Origin: Streptomyces ochraceiscleroticus
GTDB taxonomy: Bacteria > Actinomycetota > Actinomycetes > Streptomycetales > Streptomycetaceae
Assembly: GCF_000720485.1 (NCBI RefSeq)
Contig: NZ_JOAX01000025.1
Span: forward strand, 124,001-188,000
Direction of reading: 5' to 3'
Length of the DNA: 64,000 nucleotides
In this document: piece after piece, positions 22,708 to 31,572 of the stretch
Numbering within the stretch: the first letter of the stretch is position 1
Layout: each line of letters begins with the position of its first letter
Program-made: the position numbers and the translations under genes
Notes under the pieces: model-generated
Told to the model about the DNA's origin: nothing
The model's input: only the letters and a program-made list of their open reading frames with translations
Database searches by the model: none

Positions 22708-22832
22708 GGACCGGCTTTGCCCCCCACGGCGGCCCGGCAAACAACCGTTTCGCGAGGCGGGCCGGTGGCTCGGTACGATTCACCGTGCGCAGCGATCGCT
22801 GCCGCCCAGCAGACATGAGTCAGGAGAGTCCG

Positions 22833-24815
22833 GTGTCAGACGTCCGTGTGACCATCCAACGCGATTCCGAGCGGGAAGAACGCGTGGTGACCACGGGCAC
22901 TACGGCCGCCGACCTCTTCCAGGGCGAGCGCAGCATCGTCGCGGCGCGGGTGGCCGGAGAGCTCAAGGACCTCGCGTACGAGGTCGCCGACGGCGAGACC
23001 GTCGAGCCCGTGGAGATCACTTCCGAGGACGGCCTGAACATCCTGCGGCACTCCACCGCGCATGTGATGGCGCAGGCCGTGCAGGAGCTGTTCCCGCAGG
23101 CCAAGCTCGGCATCGGCCCGCCCATCAAGGACGGCTTCTACTACGACTTCGACGTCGAGACCCCGTTCACCCCCGAGGACCTCAAGCGCATCGAGAAGAA
23201 GATGCAGGAGATCCAGAAGCGGGGCCAGCGCTTCTCGCGCCGGGTCACCACCGACGAGGACGCCCGCGAGGAGCTGGCCGCCGAGCCGTACAAGCTCGAG
23301 CTGATCGGCCTCAAGGGCAAGGCCGGCGAGGCCGCCGAGGGCGCGGACGCGGAGGTCGGCGCGGGCGAGCTGACCATCTACGACAACCTCGACGCCAAGA
23401 CCGGCGACCTGTGCTGGAAGGACCTCTGCCGAGGCCCGCACCTGCCCACCACCCGGAACATCCCGGCGTTCAAGCTGATGCGCTCCGCCGCGGCGTACTG
23501 GCGCGGCAGCGAGAAGAACAAGCAGCTCCAGCGCATCTACGGCACCGCCTGGCCGACCAAGGACGAGCTCAAGGCGTACCTGGAGTTCCTCGCCGAGGCC
23601 GAGAAGCGCGACCACCGCAAGCTGGGCGCCGAGCTGGACCTGTTCTCCTTCCCGGACGAGCTGGGCCCCGGCCTCGCGGTCTTCCACCCCAAGGGCGGCG
23701 TGATCCGCAAGGTGATGGAGGACTACTCCCGCAAGCGGCACGAGGACGCGGGCTACGAGTTCGTGAACACCCCGCACATCTCGAAGGAGCACCTCTTCGA
23801 GACCTCGGGGCACCTCCCGCACTACGCGGAGGGCATGTTCCCGCCGATCGAGTTCGACGGGCAGAACTACCGCCTCAAGGCGATGAACTGCCCGATGCAC
23901 AACCTGATCTTCAAGTCGCGCGGCCGGTCCTACCGCGAACTGCCCCTGCGCGCCTTCGAGTTCGGCACGGTGTACCGGTACGAGAAGTCCGGCGTGGTGC
24001 ACGGCCTGACCCGCTCCCGCGGCTTCACCCAGGACGACGCGCACATCTACTGCACCAAGGAGCAGATGCCGGAGGAGCTGGACACGCTCCTGACCTTCGT
24101 GCTCGACCTGCTGCGCGACTACGGCCTGACCGACTTCGAGCTGGAGCTGTCCACCCGCGACCCCGAGTCGGACAAGTTCATCGGCTCGGACGAGGACTGG
24201 GAGGAGGCCACCGAGGCGCTCCGCCAGGCGGCCGAGAAGCAGGGCCTGCCGCTGGTCCCGGACCCGGGCGGCGCCGCGTACTACGGCCCGAAGATCTCCG
24301 TCCAGGCCAAGGACGCGATCGGCCGGTCCTGGCAGATGTCGACCCTGCAGGTCGACTTCAACCAGCCCAAGCGGTTCGGCCTGGAGTACACCGCGGCGGA
24401 CGGCTCCAAGCAGCAGCCCGTCATGCTGCACCGCGCCCTGTTCGGCTCGATCGAGCGGTTCTTCGGCGTCCTGCTGGAGCACTACGCCGGCGCGTTCCCG
24501 GTCTGGCTGGCGCCCGTCCAGGCCACCGGCATCCCGATCGGCGACACCCACGTCCCGTACCTGGAGGAGTTCGCCGCGGAGGCCCGCAAGAAGGGGCTGC
24601 GCATAGAGGTCGACTCGTCCTCGGACCGGATGCAGAAGAAGATCCGCAACGCCCAGAAGTCCAAGGTGCCCTACATGGTCATCGCGGGCGACGAGGACGT
24701 GGCGAACGGCGCGGTGTCGTTCCGGTACCGGGACGGCTCCCAGGAGAACGGCATCCCGAAGGACGAGGCCATCGCCAAGATCCTCAAGGCGGTCGAGGAG
24801 CGCGCCCAGGTCTGA
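22833..24815 (+). CDS. thrS: Threonyl-tRNA synthetase
   Basis: A 660-residue class II synthetase with the full domain set: N-terminal TGS domain (residues 1-65), editing/second additional domain with [11 protein letters not shown] (72-82), catalytic core with [30 protein letters not shown], and C-terminal anticodon-binding domain ([18 protein letters not shown]). It charges tRNA-Thr and edits Ser-tRNA-Thr. GTG 22833 has AGGAG 6 bases upstream; in-frame ATG 22815 would add six residues. I looked for a T-box in the leader and found none; the leader is short. A TACGAT -10-like hexamer is at 22774-22779. Confidence 0.97.
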   Translation: MSDVRVTIQRDSEREERVVTTGTTAADLFQGERSIVAARVAGELKDLAYEVADGETVEPVEITSEDGLNILRHSTAHVMAQAVQELFPQAKLGIGPPIKDGFYYDFDVETPFTPEDLKRIEKKMQEIQKRGQRFSRRVTTDEDAREELAAEPYKLELIGLKGKAGEAAEGADAEVGAGELTIYDNLDAKTGDLCWKDLCRGPHLPTTRNIPAFKLMRSAAAYWRGSEKNKQLQRIYGTAWPTKDELKAYLEFLAEAEKRDHRKLGAELDLFSFPDELGPGLAVFHPKGGVIRKVMEDYSRKRHEDAGYEFVNTPHISKEHLFETSGHLPHYAEGMFPPIEFDGQNYRLKAMNCPMHNLIFKSRGRSYRELPLRAFEFGTVYRYEKSGVVHGLTRSRGFTQDDAHIYCTKEQMPEELDTLLTFVLDLLRDYGLTDFELELSTRDPESDKFIGSDEDWEEATEALRQAAEKQGLPLVPDPGGAAYYGPKISVQAKDAIGRSWQMSTLQVDFNQPKRFGLEYTAADGSKQQPVMLHRALFGSIERFFGVLLEHYAGAFPVWLAPVQATGIPIGDTHVPYLEEFAAEARKKGLRIEVDSSSDRMQKKIRNAQKSKVPYMVIAGDEDVANGAVSFRYRDGSQENGIPKDEAIAKILKAVEERAQV

Positions 24816-24838
24816 TCCGGGCCACGACGCGAGAATTC

Positions 24839-24865
24839 GAGGGGCGGTCCACAGGGCCGCCCCTC
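24839..24865 (+). terminator. Hairpin after thrS
   Basis: GAGGGGCGGTCC paired with GGGCCGCCCCTC around an ACA loop, 12 bp including one G-T pair. It lies 24 bases after the thrS stop and before the HIT gene's own -10. A partial or full terminator. Confidence 0.5.
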
Positions 24866-24898
24866 ACCGCGTCCGTACCAGGGAATATGCTGCGTTTC

Positions 24899-25447
24899 AT
24901 GACGACTGAGCCGGAGCAGCAGATCGGAGTCGGGACACAGGACGCCTTCCAGCGCCTGTGGACGCCGCACCGGATGGCCTACATCCAGGGTGAGAACAAG
25001 CCCACTGGCCCGGGGGCCGACGACGGCTGTCCGTTCTGCACGATCCCGTCGAAGTCCGACGAGGACGGCCTGGTCGTCGCCCGCGGTGAGCACGTGTACG
25101 CGGTGCTCAACCTCTACCCGTACAACGGCGGGCACCTCATGGTCGTGCCCTACCGTCACGTCGCCGACTACACCGAGCTGGACGACCTCGAGACGGCGGA
25201 GCTGGCGAAGCTCACGAAGCAGGCGATGGCGGCGCTGCGCGCGGCGTCCGGCGCGCACGGCTTCAACATCGGGATGAACCAGGGCGGGGTCGCCGGCGCC
25301 GGCATCGCCGCCCACCTGCACCAGCACGTCGTCCCGCGCTGGGGCGGCGACACGAACTTCATGCCGGTGGTCGGCCACACGCGGGTGCTGCCGCAGCTCC
25401 TGGCCGACACCCGCGCGATGCTGGCGGACGCCTGGCCGGCGGTGTAA
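24899..25447 (+). CDS. HIT-domain protein (AP4A phosphorylase/hydrolase-like)
   Basis: A 182-residue HIT protein: CPFC (Cys44, Cys47) forms the structural metal pair of the family branch with an N-terminal extension, NGGHLMVVPYRHVADY lies in the core and HLHQHVVPR is the HxHxH catalytic motif. It probably splits dinucleoside polyphosphates or nucleotide adducts. Start ATG 24899 follows TATGCT (24886-24891) by 7 bases, a leaderless layout; ATG 24887 would add 4 residues. Confidence 0.85.
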   Translation: MTTEPEQQIGVGTQDAFQRLWTPHRMAYIQGENKPTGPGADDGCPFCTIPSKSDEDGLVVARGEHVYAVLNLYPYNGGHLMVVPYRHVADYTELDDLETAELAKLTKQAMAALRAASGAHGFNIGMNQGGVAGAGIAAHLHQHVVPRWGGDTNFMPVVGHTRVLPQLLADTRAMLADAWPAV

Positions 25448-25460
25448 CGGCCGAGCACGC

Positions 25461-25500
25461 GCCTGGGGCCCGTACGGAAACTTCCGTACGGGCCCCAGGC
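25461..25500. terminator. Bidirectional terminator between convergent genes
   Basis: GCCTGGGGCCCGTACGGAA and its exact complement form a stem of at least 17 bp around an AACT loop. It lies between the HIT gene and the convergent membrane protein gene and would end transcription from both sides. Confidence 0.85.
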
Positions 25501-25518
25501 GTACCTACCGCGCGGCGG

Positions 25519-27180
25519 TCACGCGTCGTAGACGTCGGCCTTCCTCGGCGCGGGGTCCTGGACCGCGCCGCTGAGGACCAGCGAGCGGTTGTCGAAGCGC
25601 TCGGTGTCCACGCCGTTCTCCTTCAGGACGCTCATCGCCGCGGAGTGCACCACGCGCAGCACGGGCGTGGCGGCGCGCAGCGCGTCGTCCGCCATGAAGC
25701 GGTGCCGCCAGGGCTTGTCGGCCCAGGCGTGGCGCAGCCCGAAGGGCTCGGGCAGGACGAGCTTGCCGCCGAGGAAGTCCAGTACCGGCGGGAACCAGGT
25801 CAGGGGGGCGCGCGCGGCGAGGCGTACGACCTCGTCGGCGTCGATGAGCGGGAGCTGCCGCTCCTTGGTCTCCCAGAACTTCACGACCTTCGCCTCGGTC
25901 ACGGTCTTGGCCTTGGGCTTGGTGGTGAACAGGCCGTGGACCGGGCCGAGGGCGTGCCCCGTGACCTCGATGCGCAGCGTCTCGTGCAGCACGGTCACGG
26001 TGATCATCAGGGTGAGGACGAGCTGGCCGTCCCAGAGGACGAACTGCACGCCGAGGTAGTGGCGGTTGCCGCTGCCGAACTGCTGCTCGTTGCAGATCCG
26101 CTCTATCTCGTGCGGGCGGATCTGGAAGGCGTCGGTGTCGGTGCCCTCGGGGCGGGCGACGGCGTCGGCGTTCTCGCCGACGGGGGAGACGATCCAGTGC
26201 TTCACGGAAGGGGCCTGGCCGAAGCCGCCGGTGTGCAGCGGGCTGCGCTCCAGGAGGCGGAGCCGGTCGTGGATGACACGGATGATGTCGTAGCTGCGGA
26301 AGGGGTGGATCTCGCTGTCCGGGTCCGCGGGGCGGAGCTCCTCGGCGAGCTGCCAGCTTCCCCAGCGGGTGCCCATGCCGAGTATGCCCTTGGGCCCGGC
26401 GTAGAAGACGACGTTGCTGGCCTGCTCGGCGGTGAGCTTGGCGAGGTTCTGGCGGAGGCGCTCGGCGGCGGTCTCGTTCGGGTCCTGGGGCACGGCCTCG
26501 GGGATCCTCGCGCCGACGCCGCCGCCTTCGAGGAGGCCCTTCCAGGCGTCGCGCAGGTCGGCGGCGGTGCGCTCGCAGATCCGCTTGGCCCACCACCAGC
26601 CTATGACCGGGGCGATCAGCATCAGCCGGAGGTAGACCGTCCAGAAGCTGTCGAACGGGAGCTTGATCAGGAAGATCAGGGCGATGCCGCAGAGGGCCAC
26701 GAGCAGCACCGTGCCCAGCGCGCTCTTGCCCTTGCTGGTGGCCTTGTCCAGGATCCGCTTGAGCTGGAAGCCGCCGAACCAGAGGAGCACGCCGGGCAGG
26801 AAGAGCACCCCGAAGACGACCATGAGGACGGTCAGTTTCGCGTCGCGTTCCTTGCGGATGCGGTTGGCGGCGAGGCAGTGCTCGACGACGGTCTGCGGCT
26901 CGGTGCCGAAGGACTGGATGAGCGGCTTGCGGCCGCCGCCGAGCATCCGGACCACGACGGCGCGCGAGAACGCCTCGCCGAGGTTGGGCTCGAACAGCGA
27001 GAGCCGGGGCTTCTTGATGTCCGACTTGGCGGTGTCGGAGTCGGCCGTGGAGATGTCGGAGAGCGGGGTGTCCCGGTACGCGGCCGAGGCCAGCGCCTGG
27101 GTAGCGGCAGTCTGCCCCGCCCCGCCGGAGAGCGGGACCTGCGCTCCCGGGCTGAAGTCGAAGCCGTCAATCGTCGTCAC
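25519..27180 (-). CDS. Multi-pass membrane protein of unknown function
   Basis: A 553-residue protein. Residues about 1-75 are polar. Hydrophobic helices occur at about 118-138 (LTVLMVVFGVLFLPGVLLW), 154-173 (ALGTVLLVALCGIALIFLI), 180-203 (FWTVYLRLMLIAPVIGWWW) and about 398-415. Long cytoplasmic or external parts lie between. HWIVSPVGENADAV and NRHYLGVQFVLWDGQLVLT are the most distinctive stretches, but I recognise no domain. GTG 27180 has GAGGGGGC upstream. It is downstream of the EF-G2 gene on the same strand, with a 206-base gap holding a large inverted repeat. Confidence 0.75.
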   Translation of the reverse strand: MTTIDGFDFSPGAQVPLSGGAGQTAATQALASAAYRDTPLSDISTADSDTAKSDIKKPRLSLFEPNLGEAFSRAVVVRMLGGGRKPLIQSFGTEPQTVVEHCLAANRIRKERDAKLTVLMVVFGVLFLPGVLLWFGGFQLKRILDKATSKGKSALGTVLLVALCGIALIFLIKLPFDSFWTVYLRLMLIAPVIGWWWAKRICERTAADLRDAWKGLLEGGGVGARIPEAVPQDPNETAAERLRQNLAKLTAEQASNVVFYAGPKGILGMGTRWGSWQLAEELRPADPDSEIHPFRSYDIIRVIHDRLRLLERSPLHTGGFGQAPSVKHWIVSPVGENADAVARPEGTDTDAFQIRPHEIERICNEQQFGSGNRHYLGVQFVLWDGQLVLTLMITVTVLHETLRIEVTGHALGPVHGLFTTKPKAKTVTEAKVVKFWETKERQLPLIDADEVVRLAARAPLTWFPPVLDFLGGKLVLPEPFGLRHAWADKPWRHRFMADDALRAATPVLRVVHSAAMSVLKENGVDTERFDNRSLVLSGAVQDPAPRKADVYDA

Positions 27181-27305
27181 CAAGGCCCCCTCGCCGCCGT
27201 CTGCCCCTGCCGTTGGCGTGTCCCCGCAGAACGCCTCTGAGCGACCTTCCCACCGGTCGCCCCCGGCACACCTCTGAGCTGCGCCCTCAGCGTACAGCCG
27301 ACGTG

Positions 27306-27362
27306 CAGCCGGCGTACCGTCCAAGGGAGTTGAGTCCTCGTCCCCGGGCGGTACGCCGGCTG
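27306..27362. terminator. 14-bp inverted repeat between EF-G2 and membrane protein genes
   Basis: CAGCCGGCGTACCG (27306-27319) and CGGTACGCCGGCTG (27349-27362) are perfectly complementary with a 29-base loop. It lies 25 bases past the EF-G2 stop on the minus strand. The large loop is unusual for a terminator, so an operator is the other possibility. Confidence 0.45.
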
Positions 27363-27386
27363 CTCCGCCGGTCGCCGGCAGGTGAA

Positions 27387-29594
27387 TCAGCCGCCGTTCT
27401 CCGGCTTTTCGCGCTCTGCGCGGATCTTGGTGGCGAGCTGCGGCGGCATCGGTTCGTGCCGTGCGTAGCTGCGGTGGAAGCGGCCGGTGCCGTGCGAAAG
27501 TGACCGGAGATCGACGGCGTAGCGGCCGATTTCGATCTCCGGGACCTCTGCGCGCACCAACGTCCGGCCCGCACCGGACTGTTCGGTGCCCACGACCCGG
27601 CCGCGCCGCCCGGACAGATCGCTCATCACGGGGCCCACGTAGTCGTCGGGCACCAGGACGGTGACCTCGGCGACCGGCTCCAGCAGGTGGATGGCGGCGT
27701 CGGCGGCGGCCTCGCGCAGGGCGAGGGCGCCCGCGGTCTGGAACGCGGCGTCGGAGGAGTCCACGGAGTGCGCCTTGCCGTCGAGCAGCGTCACGCGGAT
27801 GTCGACGAGGGGGTACCCGGCCGCGACCCCGCGCGCCGCCTGGGCCCGTACGCCCTTCTCCACGGACGGGATGAACTGCCGGGGCACGGCCCCGCCGACG
27901 ACCTTGTCGACGAATTCGATGCCGCTGCCGCCGGGGAGCGGCTCGACCTCGATCTCGCAGATCGCGTACTGGCCGTGGCCGCCCGACTGCTTGACGTGCC
28001 GGCCGCGCCCGGCGGCCTTCGCGCCGAACGTCTCGCGCAGCGACACCTTGTGCGGTACGGCGTCGACCTGGACTCCGTACCGGGCGCGCAGCCGCTCCAG
28101 GGCCACGTCCATGTGTGCCTCGCCCAGGCACCACAGGACGACCTGGTGGGTGTGGGGGTTCTGCTCCAGGCGCATCGTGGGGTCCTCGGCGACGAGCCGC
28201 GCGAGGCCCTGGGAGAGCTTGTCCTCGTCGGCCTTGCTGTGGGCCTGGATGGCGACCGGCAGCAGCGGGTCGGGCATGTCCCAGGGCGCCATCAGCAGCG
28301 GCGCGTCCTTGGCGGAGAGGGTGTCGCCGGTCTCGGCGCGGGAGAGCTTCGCGACGCAGGCCAGGTCGCCGGCGACGACCTTGGTGACCGTGCGCTGCTG
28401 CTTGCCGAAGGGGGCCGAGAGGGCACCGATGCGCTCGTCGACGTCGTGGTCCTCGTGACCGCGGTCGGCCAGCCCGTGCCCCGAGACGTGCACCGTCTCG
28501 TCGGGGTGCAGGGTGCCGGAGAAGACCCGTACGAGGGAGAGCCGGCCGACGTACGGGTCGGAGGAGGTCTTGACGACCTCGGCGGCCAGCGGCCCGGCGG
28601 GGTCGCAGGTGAGGGCCGGGCGGGGCTTTCCGTCGGGGGTGGTGACGGCGGGGGTCTCCCGCTCGGCGGGGGTGGGGAAGCCGCCGGTGATCAGCTCCAG
28701 CAGTTCGATGGTGCCCAGGCCCTCCTTGCTGCCGTCGGCGGCGGGCGCCGCGGCCAGTACGGGGTGGAAGCTGCCGCGCGCGACGGCGGTCTCCAGGTCG
28801 CCGATGAGCGTCTTGATGTCGATGTCCTCGCCGCCGAGATAGCGGTCCATCAGGGACTCGTCCTCGCTCTCGGCGATGATCCCCTCGATGAGGCGGTTGC
28901 GGGCCTCCTCGATGAGGGGCAGCTCGCCGGATTCGGGGTCGCGCTCCTTCCTGCCGCCTCCGGAGTAGTCGTACACCCGCTGGGAGAGCAGTCCGATCAG
29001 GCCGTGCACGGGCCGGTGGCCGTCGGCGCCGGCCTCGCCGTACAGCGGGAGGTACAGCGGCAGCACGGCGTCGGGGTCCTCGCCGCCGAAGGCCGTGCGG
29101 CAGGTCTCGGTCATACCGTCGAAGTCGGCGCGGGCCGCTTCGAGGTGCGTGACCACTATGGCGCGGGGCATCCCGACGGCCGCGCACTCGTCCCAGACCA
29201 TTCGGGTGGCGCCGTCCACGCCGTCCGCCGCCGAGACGACGAAAAGGGCCGCGTCCGCTGCCCGCAGACCGGCCCTCAGCTCCCCGACGAAATCGGCGTA
29301 TCCGGGAGTGTCCAATAGATTGATTTTGATCCCGTCCCATTCGACCGGGACCAGGGAGAGCTGTACGGAGCGTTGCTGCCGGTGCTCGATCTCGTCGTAG
29401 TCGGAGAGGCAGCCGCCGTCCTCGACCCGGCCCGCCCTGTTGACCGCGCCCGATGCGAGCGCGAGGGCTTCGACCAGGGTGGTCTTCCCCGATCCGCTGT
29501 GGCCGACCAGCACCACATTCCGTACGGAGGAGGGGTGGTCGACCGTCGCTGCCCTGCCGGCGGCTCCTGGATGTGTGCTCGTTTTGTCGCCCAT
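27387..29594 (-). CDS. Elongation factor G-like protein (EF-G2)
   Basis: A 735-residue translational GTPase with all EF-G domains. G1 is GHSGSGKTT (31-39), G3 is DTPGYADF (95-102). The G4 position reads THLE (149-152) instead of NKxD, so base recognition may be altered. Domains II-V are recognisable (SLVRVFSGTL, PLLPVAIQAHSKADEDKLSQGL, LRETFGAKAAGRGRHVKQSGGHGQYAICEIEVEP). It is a paralogue of the main EF-G, which in Streptomyces sits in the str operon; the role of the second one is unclear. ATG 29594 is preceded by GGAGGCGAG. Confidence 0.87.
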   Translation of the reverse strand: MGDKTSTHPGAAGRAATVDHPSSVRNVVLVGHSGSGKTTLVEALALASGAVNRAGRVEDGGCLSDYDEIEHRQQRSVQLSLVPVEWDGIKINLLDTPGYADFVGELRAGLRAADAALFVVSAADGVDGATRMVWDECAAVGMPRAIVVTHLEAARADFDGMTETCRTAFGGEDPDAVLPLYLPLYGEAGADGHRPVHGLIGLLSQRVYDYSGGGRKERDPESGELPLIEEARNRLIEGIIAESEDESLMDRYLGGEDIDIKTLIGDLETAVARGSFHPVLAAAPAADGSKEGLGTIELLELITGGFPTPAERETPAVTTPDGKPRPALTCDPAGPLAAEVVKTSSDPYVGRLSLVRVFSGTLHPDETVHVSGHGLADRGHEDHDVDERIGALSAPFGKQQRTVTKVVAGDLACVAKLSRAETGDTLSAKDAPLLMAPWDMPDPLLPVAIQAHSKADEDKLSQGLARLVAEDPTMRLEQNPHTHQVVLWCLGEAHMDVALERLRARYGVQVDAVPHKVSLRETFGAKAAGRGRHVKQSGGHGQYAICEIEVEPLPGGSGIEFVDKVVGGAVPRQFIPSVEKGVRAQAARGVAAGYPLVDIRVTLLDGKAHSVDSSDAAFQTAGALALREAAADAAIHLLEPVAEVTVLVPDDYVGPVMSDLSGRRGRVVGTEQSGAGRTLVRAEVPEIEIGRYAVDLRSLSHGTGRFHRSYARHEPMPPQLATKIRAEREKPENGG

Positions 29595-29959
29595 TGTGTC
29601 TCGCCTCCAGGTCGACACTCTGCGATGTTCCGAGCTTTCCACCGAGGTCATGGTGCGTCCATACATCGCACAAGGGACGATAGGGGATCTTGGGGGTGGT
29701 CAGGGATCATGCGGGACAAGCCCGAACGGGTGCCCAGGGCACCCGTGTACGGCCGCCAACTGCCCCCTTCTGCCGTGGTCGTGGCCTTGTGCGCGCTCCC
29801 GGCCGGGTGCGCCGGGCGGGTGGCGGGGGAGGCTCCGGCGCGTCCCGGGGGTGGCCGTGAGCCGTGGTGCGTTCGCAAAGCGCCGAGGCCGCCTGGCTAC
29901 GATGGGCCAGCCGGTGGCCCCACTGACCGCGCGGCCCGCACACAACCTCCGGGAAGGCC
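29595..29959. other. 365-bp intergenic region between divergent EF-G2 and pgsA genes
   Basis: No gene is supportable. An ATG at 29709 opens an 85-codon frame with a Cys-containing hydrophobic stretch, but its end runs into pgsA and codon use is irregular. TACGAT at 29898-29903 could be a -10 for pgsA. I see no repeat or hairpin. Confidence 0.55.
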
Positions 29960-30610
29960 ATGCTGAACAAGTACGCGCGTGCGTTCTTCACGCGTGTTCT
30001 CACGCCGTTCGCCGCCCTGCTCATCCGCCTCGGCGTCAGCCCCGACGTGGTCACCGTCCTCGGTACCGCCGGCGTGGTCGCCGGTGCGCTGGTCTTCTAC
30101 CCGCTGGGCGAGTTCTTCTGGGGCACCGTCGTCATCACCCTGTTCGTCTTCTCGGACCTGGTCGACGGCAACATGGCACGGCAACTGGGCCGCTCCAGCC
30201 GCTGGGGCGCCTTCCTGGACTCCACGCTCGACCGCGTCGCCGACGCGGCGATCTTCGGCGGCCTCGCTCTCTGGTACGCGGGCCGCGGCGACGACCTGCT
30301 GCTCTGCGCGGTGACGATCTTCTGCCTCGCCTCCGGCCAGGTCGTCTCGTACACCAAGGCGCGCGGCGAGAGCATCGGCCTCCCGGTCGACGTCAACGGC
30401 CTGATCGAGCGCGCCGAACGTCTGGTGATCTCGCTGGTGGCCTGCGGTTTCTCCGGCCTCCACAAGTTCGGCGTGCCCTGGATCCAGAACCTCCTGCCGA
30501 TCGCCCTGTGGATCGTGGCCGTCGGCAGCGCGGTCACCCTGGGCCAGCGGGTGGTCACCGTACGCCGGGAGTCCGCCGAGGCGGACGCCATGGGGGGAGA
30601 GAGCGCGTGA
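29960..30610 (+). CDS. pgsA: CDP-alcohol phosphatidyltransferase: phosphatidylinositol phosphate synthase
   Basis: A 216-residue membrane enzyme with the CDP-alcohol signature DLVDGNMARQLGRSSRWGAFLDSTLD (D-x2-D-G-x2-A-R ... D-x3-D) at about 67-92 and six hydrophobic segments. It joins a CDP-diacylglycerol with inositol 1-phosphate in actinobacteria. Following genes (acyltransferase, PimA) define it as the first step of phosphatidylinositol mannoside synthesis. ATG 29960 is preceded by GGGAAGG; its stop overlaps the next GTG. Confidence 0.88.
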   Translation: MLNKYARAFFTRVLTPFAALLIRLGVSPDVVTVLGTAGVVAGALVFYPLGEFFWGTVVITLFVFSDLVDGNMARQLGRSSRWGAFLDSTLDRVADAAIFGGLALWYAGRGDDLLLCAVTIFCLASGQVVSYTKARGESIGLPVDVNGLIERAERLVISLVACGFSGLHKFGVPWIQNLLPIALWIVAVGSAVTLGQRVVTVRRESAEADAMGGESA

Positions 30611-31572
30611 AGCTCGACATCGGCAAGCTGCCCGGCCTCGACAAGCTGCTGGACACTGGGAAACTGTCCGACGCGCTGTACGGCCTGGGCTGGGCCACGG
30701 TCAAAAGGCTGCCCGAGCCGGTCGCCGTACAGCTCGGCGAGCGCATCGCCGACGCCGTCTGGAAGCGGCGCGGCAACGGCGTACGACGCCTGGAGGCCAA
30801 CCTCGCACGGGTCGTCCCCGACGCCTCCCCGCAGGCCCTCTCCCGGCTCTCCCGGGCCGGTATGCGCTCGTACATGCGGTACTGGATGGAATCCTTCCGC
30901 CTCCCGGCCTGGAGCCGCGAGCGGGTGGCGGAGGGCGTCGACGTCACCGACGTCCACCACCTCACCGACGCGCTGGACAGCGACCGTGGCGTCATCCTCG
31001 CCCTGCCCCACATGGGCAACTACGACCTCGCGGGCGCCTGGGTCACCACCAAGCTCGGCGTCCCCTTCACCACCGTCGCCCAGCGCCTCAAGCCCGAAAC
31101 CCTCTACGACCGGTTCGTCGCCTACCGCGAGGGCCTGGGCATGGAGGTACTGCCGCACAACGGCGGCGCGGCTTTCGGCATACTCGCCCGGCGGCTGCGG
31201 GCCGGCGGCCTGGTCTGCCTGGTCGCCGACCGGGACCTGTCCCGCTCCGGCATGGAGGTGAAGTTCTTCGGCGAGGCCGCCAAGATGCCCGCAGGACCGG
31301 CCATGCTGGCGCTCCAGACCGGCACGGTGCTGCTGCCGGTCACCTTGTGGTACGACGGTACGCCCGTCATGCGGGGCCGTGTGCACCCCGGGATCGAGGT
31401 ACCCGAGACCGGTACGCGCACGGACAAGGCCGCCGCGATGACCCAGGCCATGGCCGACGCCTTCGCCTCAGGCATCGCCGAGCACCCGGAGGACTGGCAC
31501 ATGCTGCAGCGACTGTGGCTCGCCGACCTGGAGCCGCGCGGTACGGGCGCCCGAGAGACGGAGACACCTTGA
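30607..31572 (+). CDS. patA: Phosphatidylinositol mannoside acyltransferase (lysophospholipid acyltransferase fold)
   Basis: A 321-residue membrane-associated acyltransferase of the LPLAT/HtrB type: LALPHMGNYDLAGAWV has the H-x4-D catalytic motif, LVCLVADRDLSRSGMEVKFFG the second block. GTG 30607 overlaps the pgsA stop (GTGA), and its stop overlaps the following TTG, so the three genes are translated as an operon. The predicted reaction is acylation of the mannose in PIM1 or PIM2. The family is also known as lauroyl acyltransferase in lipid A; context decides here. Confidence 0.85.
   Translation: MKLDIGKLPGLDKLLDTGKLSDALYGLGWATVKRLPEPVAVQLGERIADAVWKRRGNGVRRLEANLARVVPDASPQALSRLSRAGMRSYMRYWMESFRLPAWSRERVAEGVDVTDVHHLTDALDSDRGVILALPHMGNYDLAGAWVTTKLGVPFTTVAQRLKPETLYDRFVAYREGLGMEVLPHNGGAAFGILARRLRAGGLVCLVADRDLSRSGMEVKFFGEAAKMPAGPAMLALQTGTVLLPVTLWYDGTPVMRGRVHPGIEVPETGTRTDKAAAMTQAMADAFASGIAEHPEDWHMLQRLWLADLEPRGTGARETETP

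Noticed and set aside
22708..22832. T-box leader of thrS
   Set aside because: The leader is short and I see neither a T-box sequence nor a specifier stem.
25519..29673. One continuous minus-strand frame spanning the membrane protein and EF-G2 genes
   Set aside because: EF-G motifs are in a different frame (27387-29594); the longer frame is open by base composition only. The real downstream gene begins at GTG 27180.
29709..29966. An 85-codon frame with a lipoprotein-like LPAGCAG before pgsA
   Set aside because: No ribosome site, poor codon pattern, tail is Pro/Arg/Gly-rich and runs into the pgsA start.
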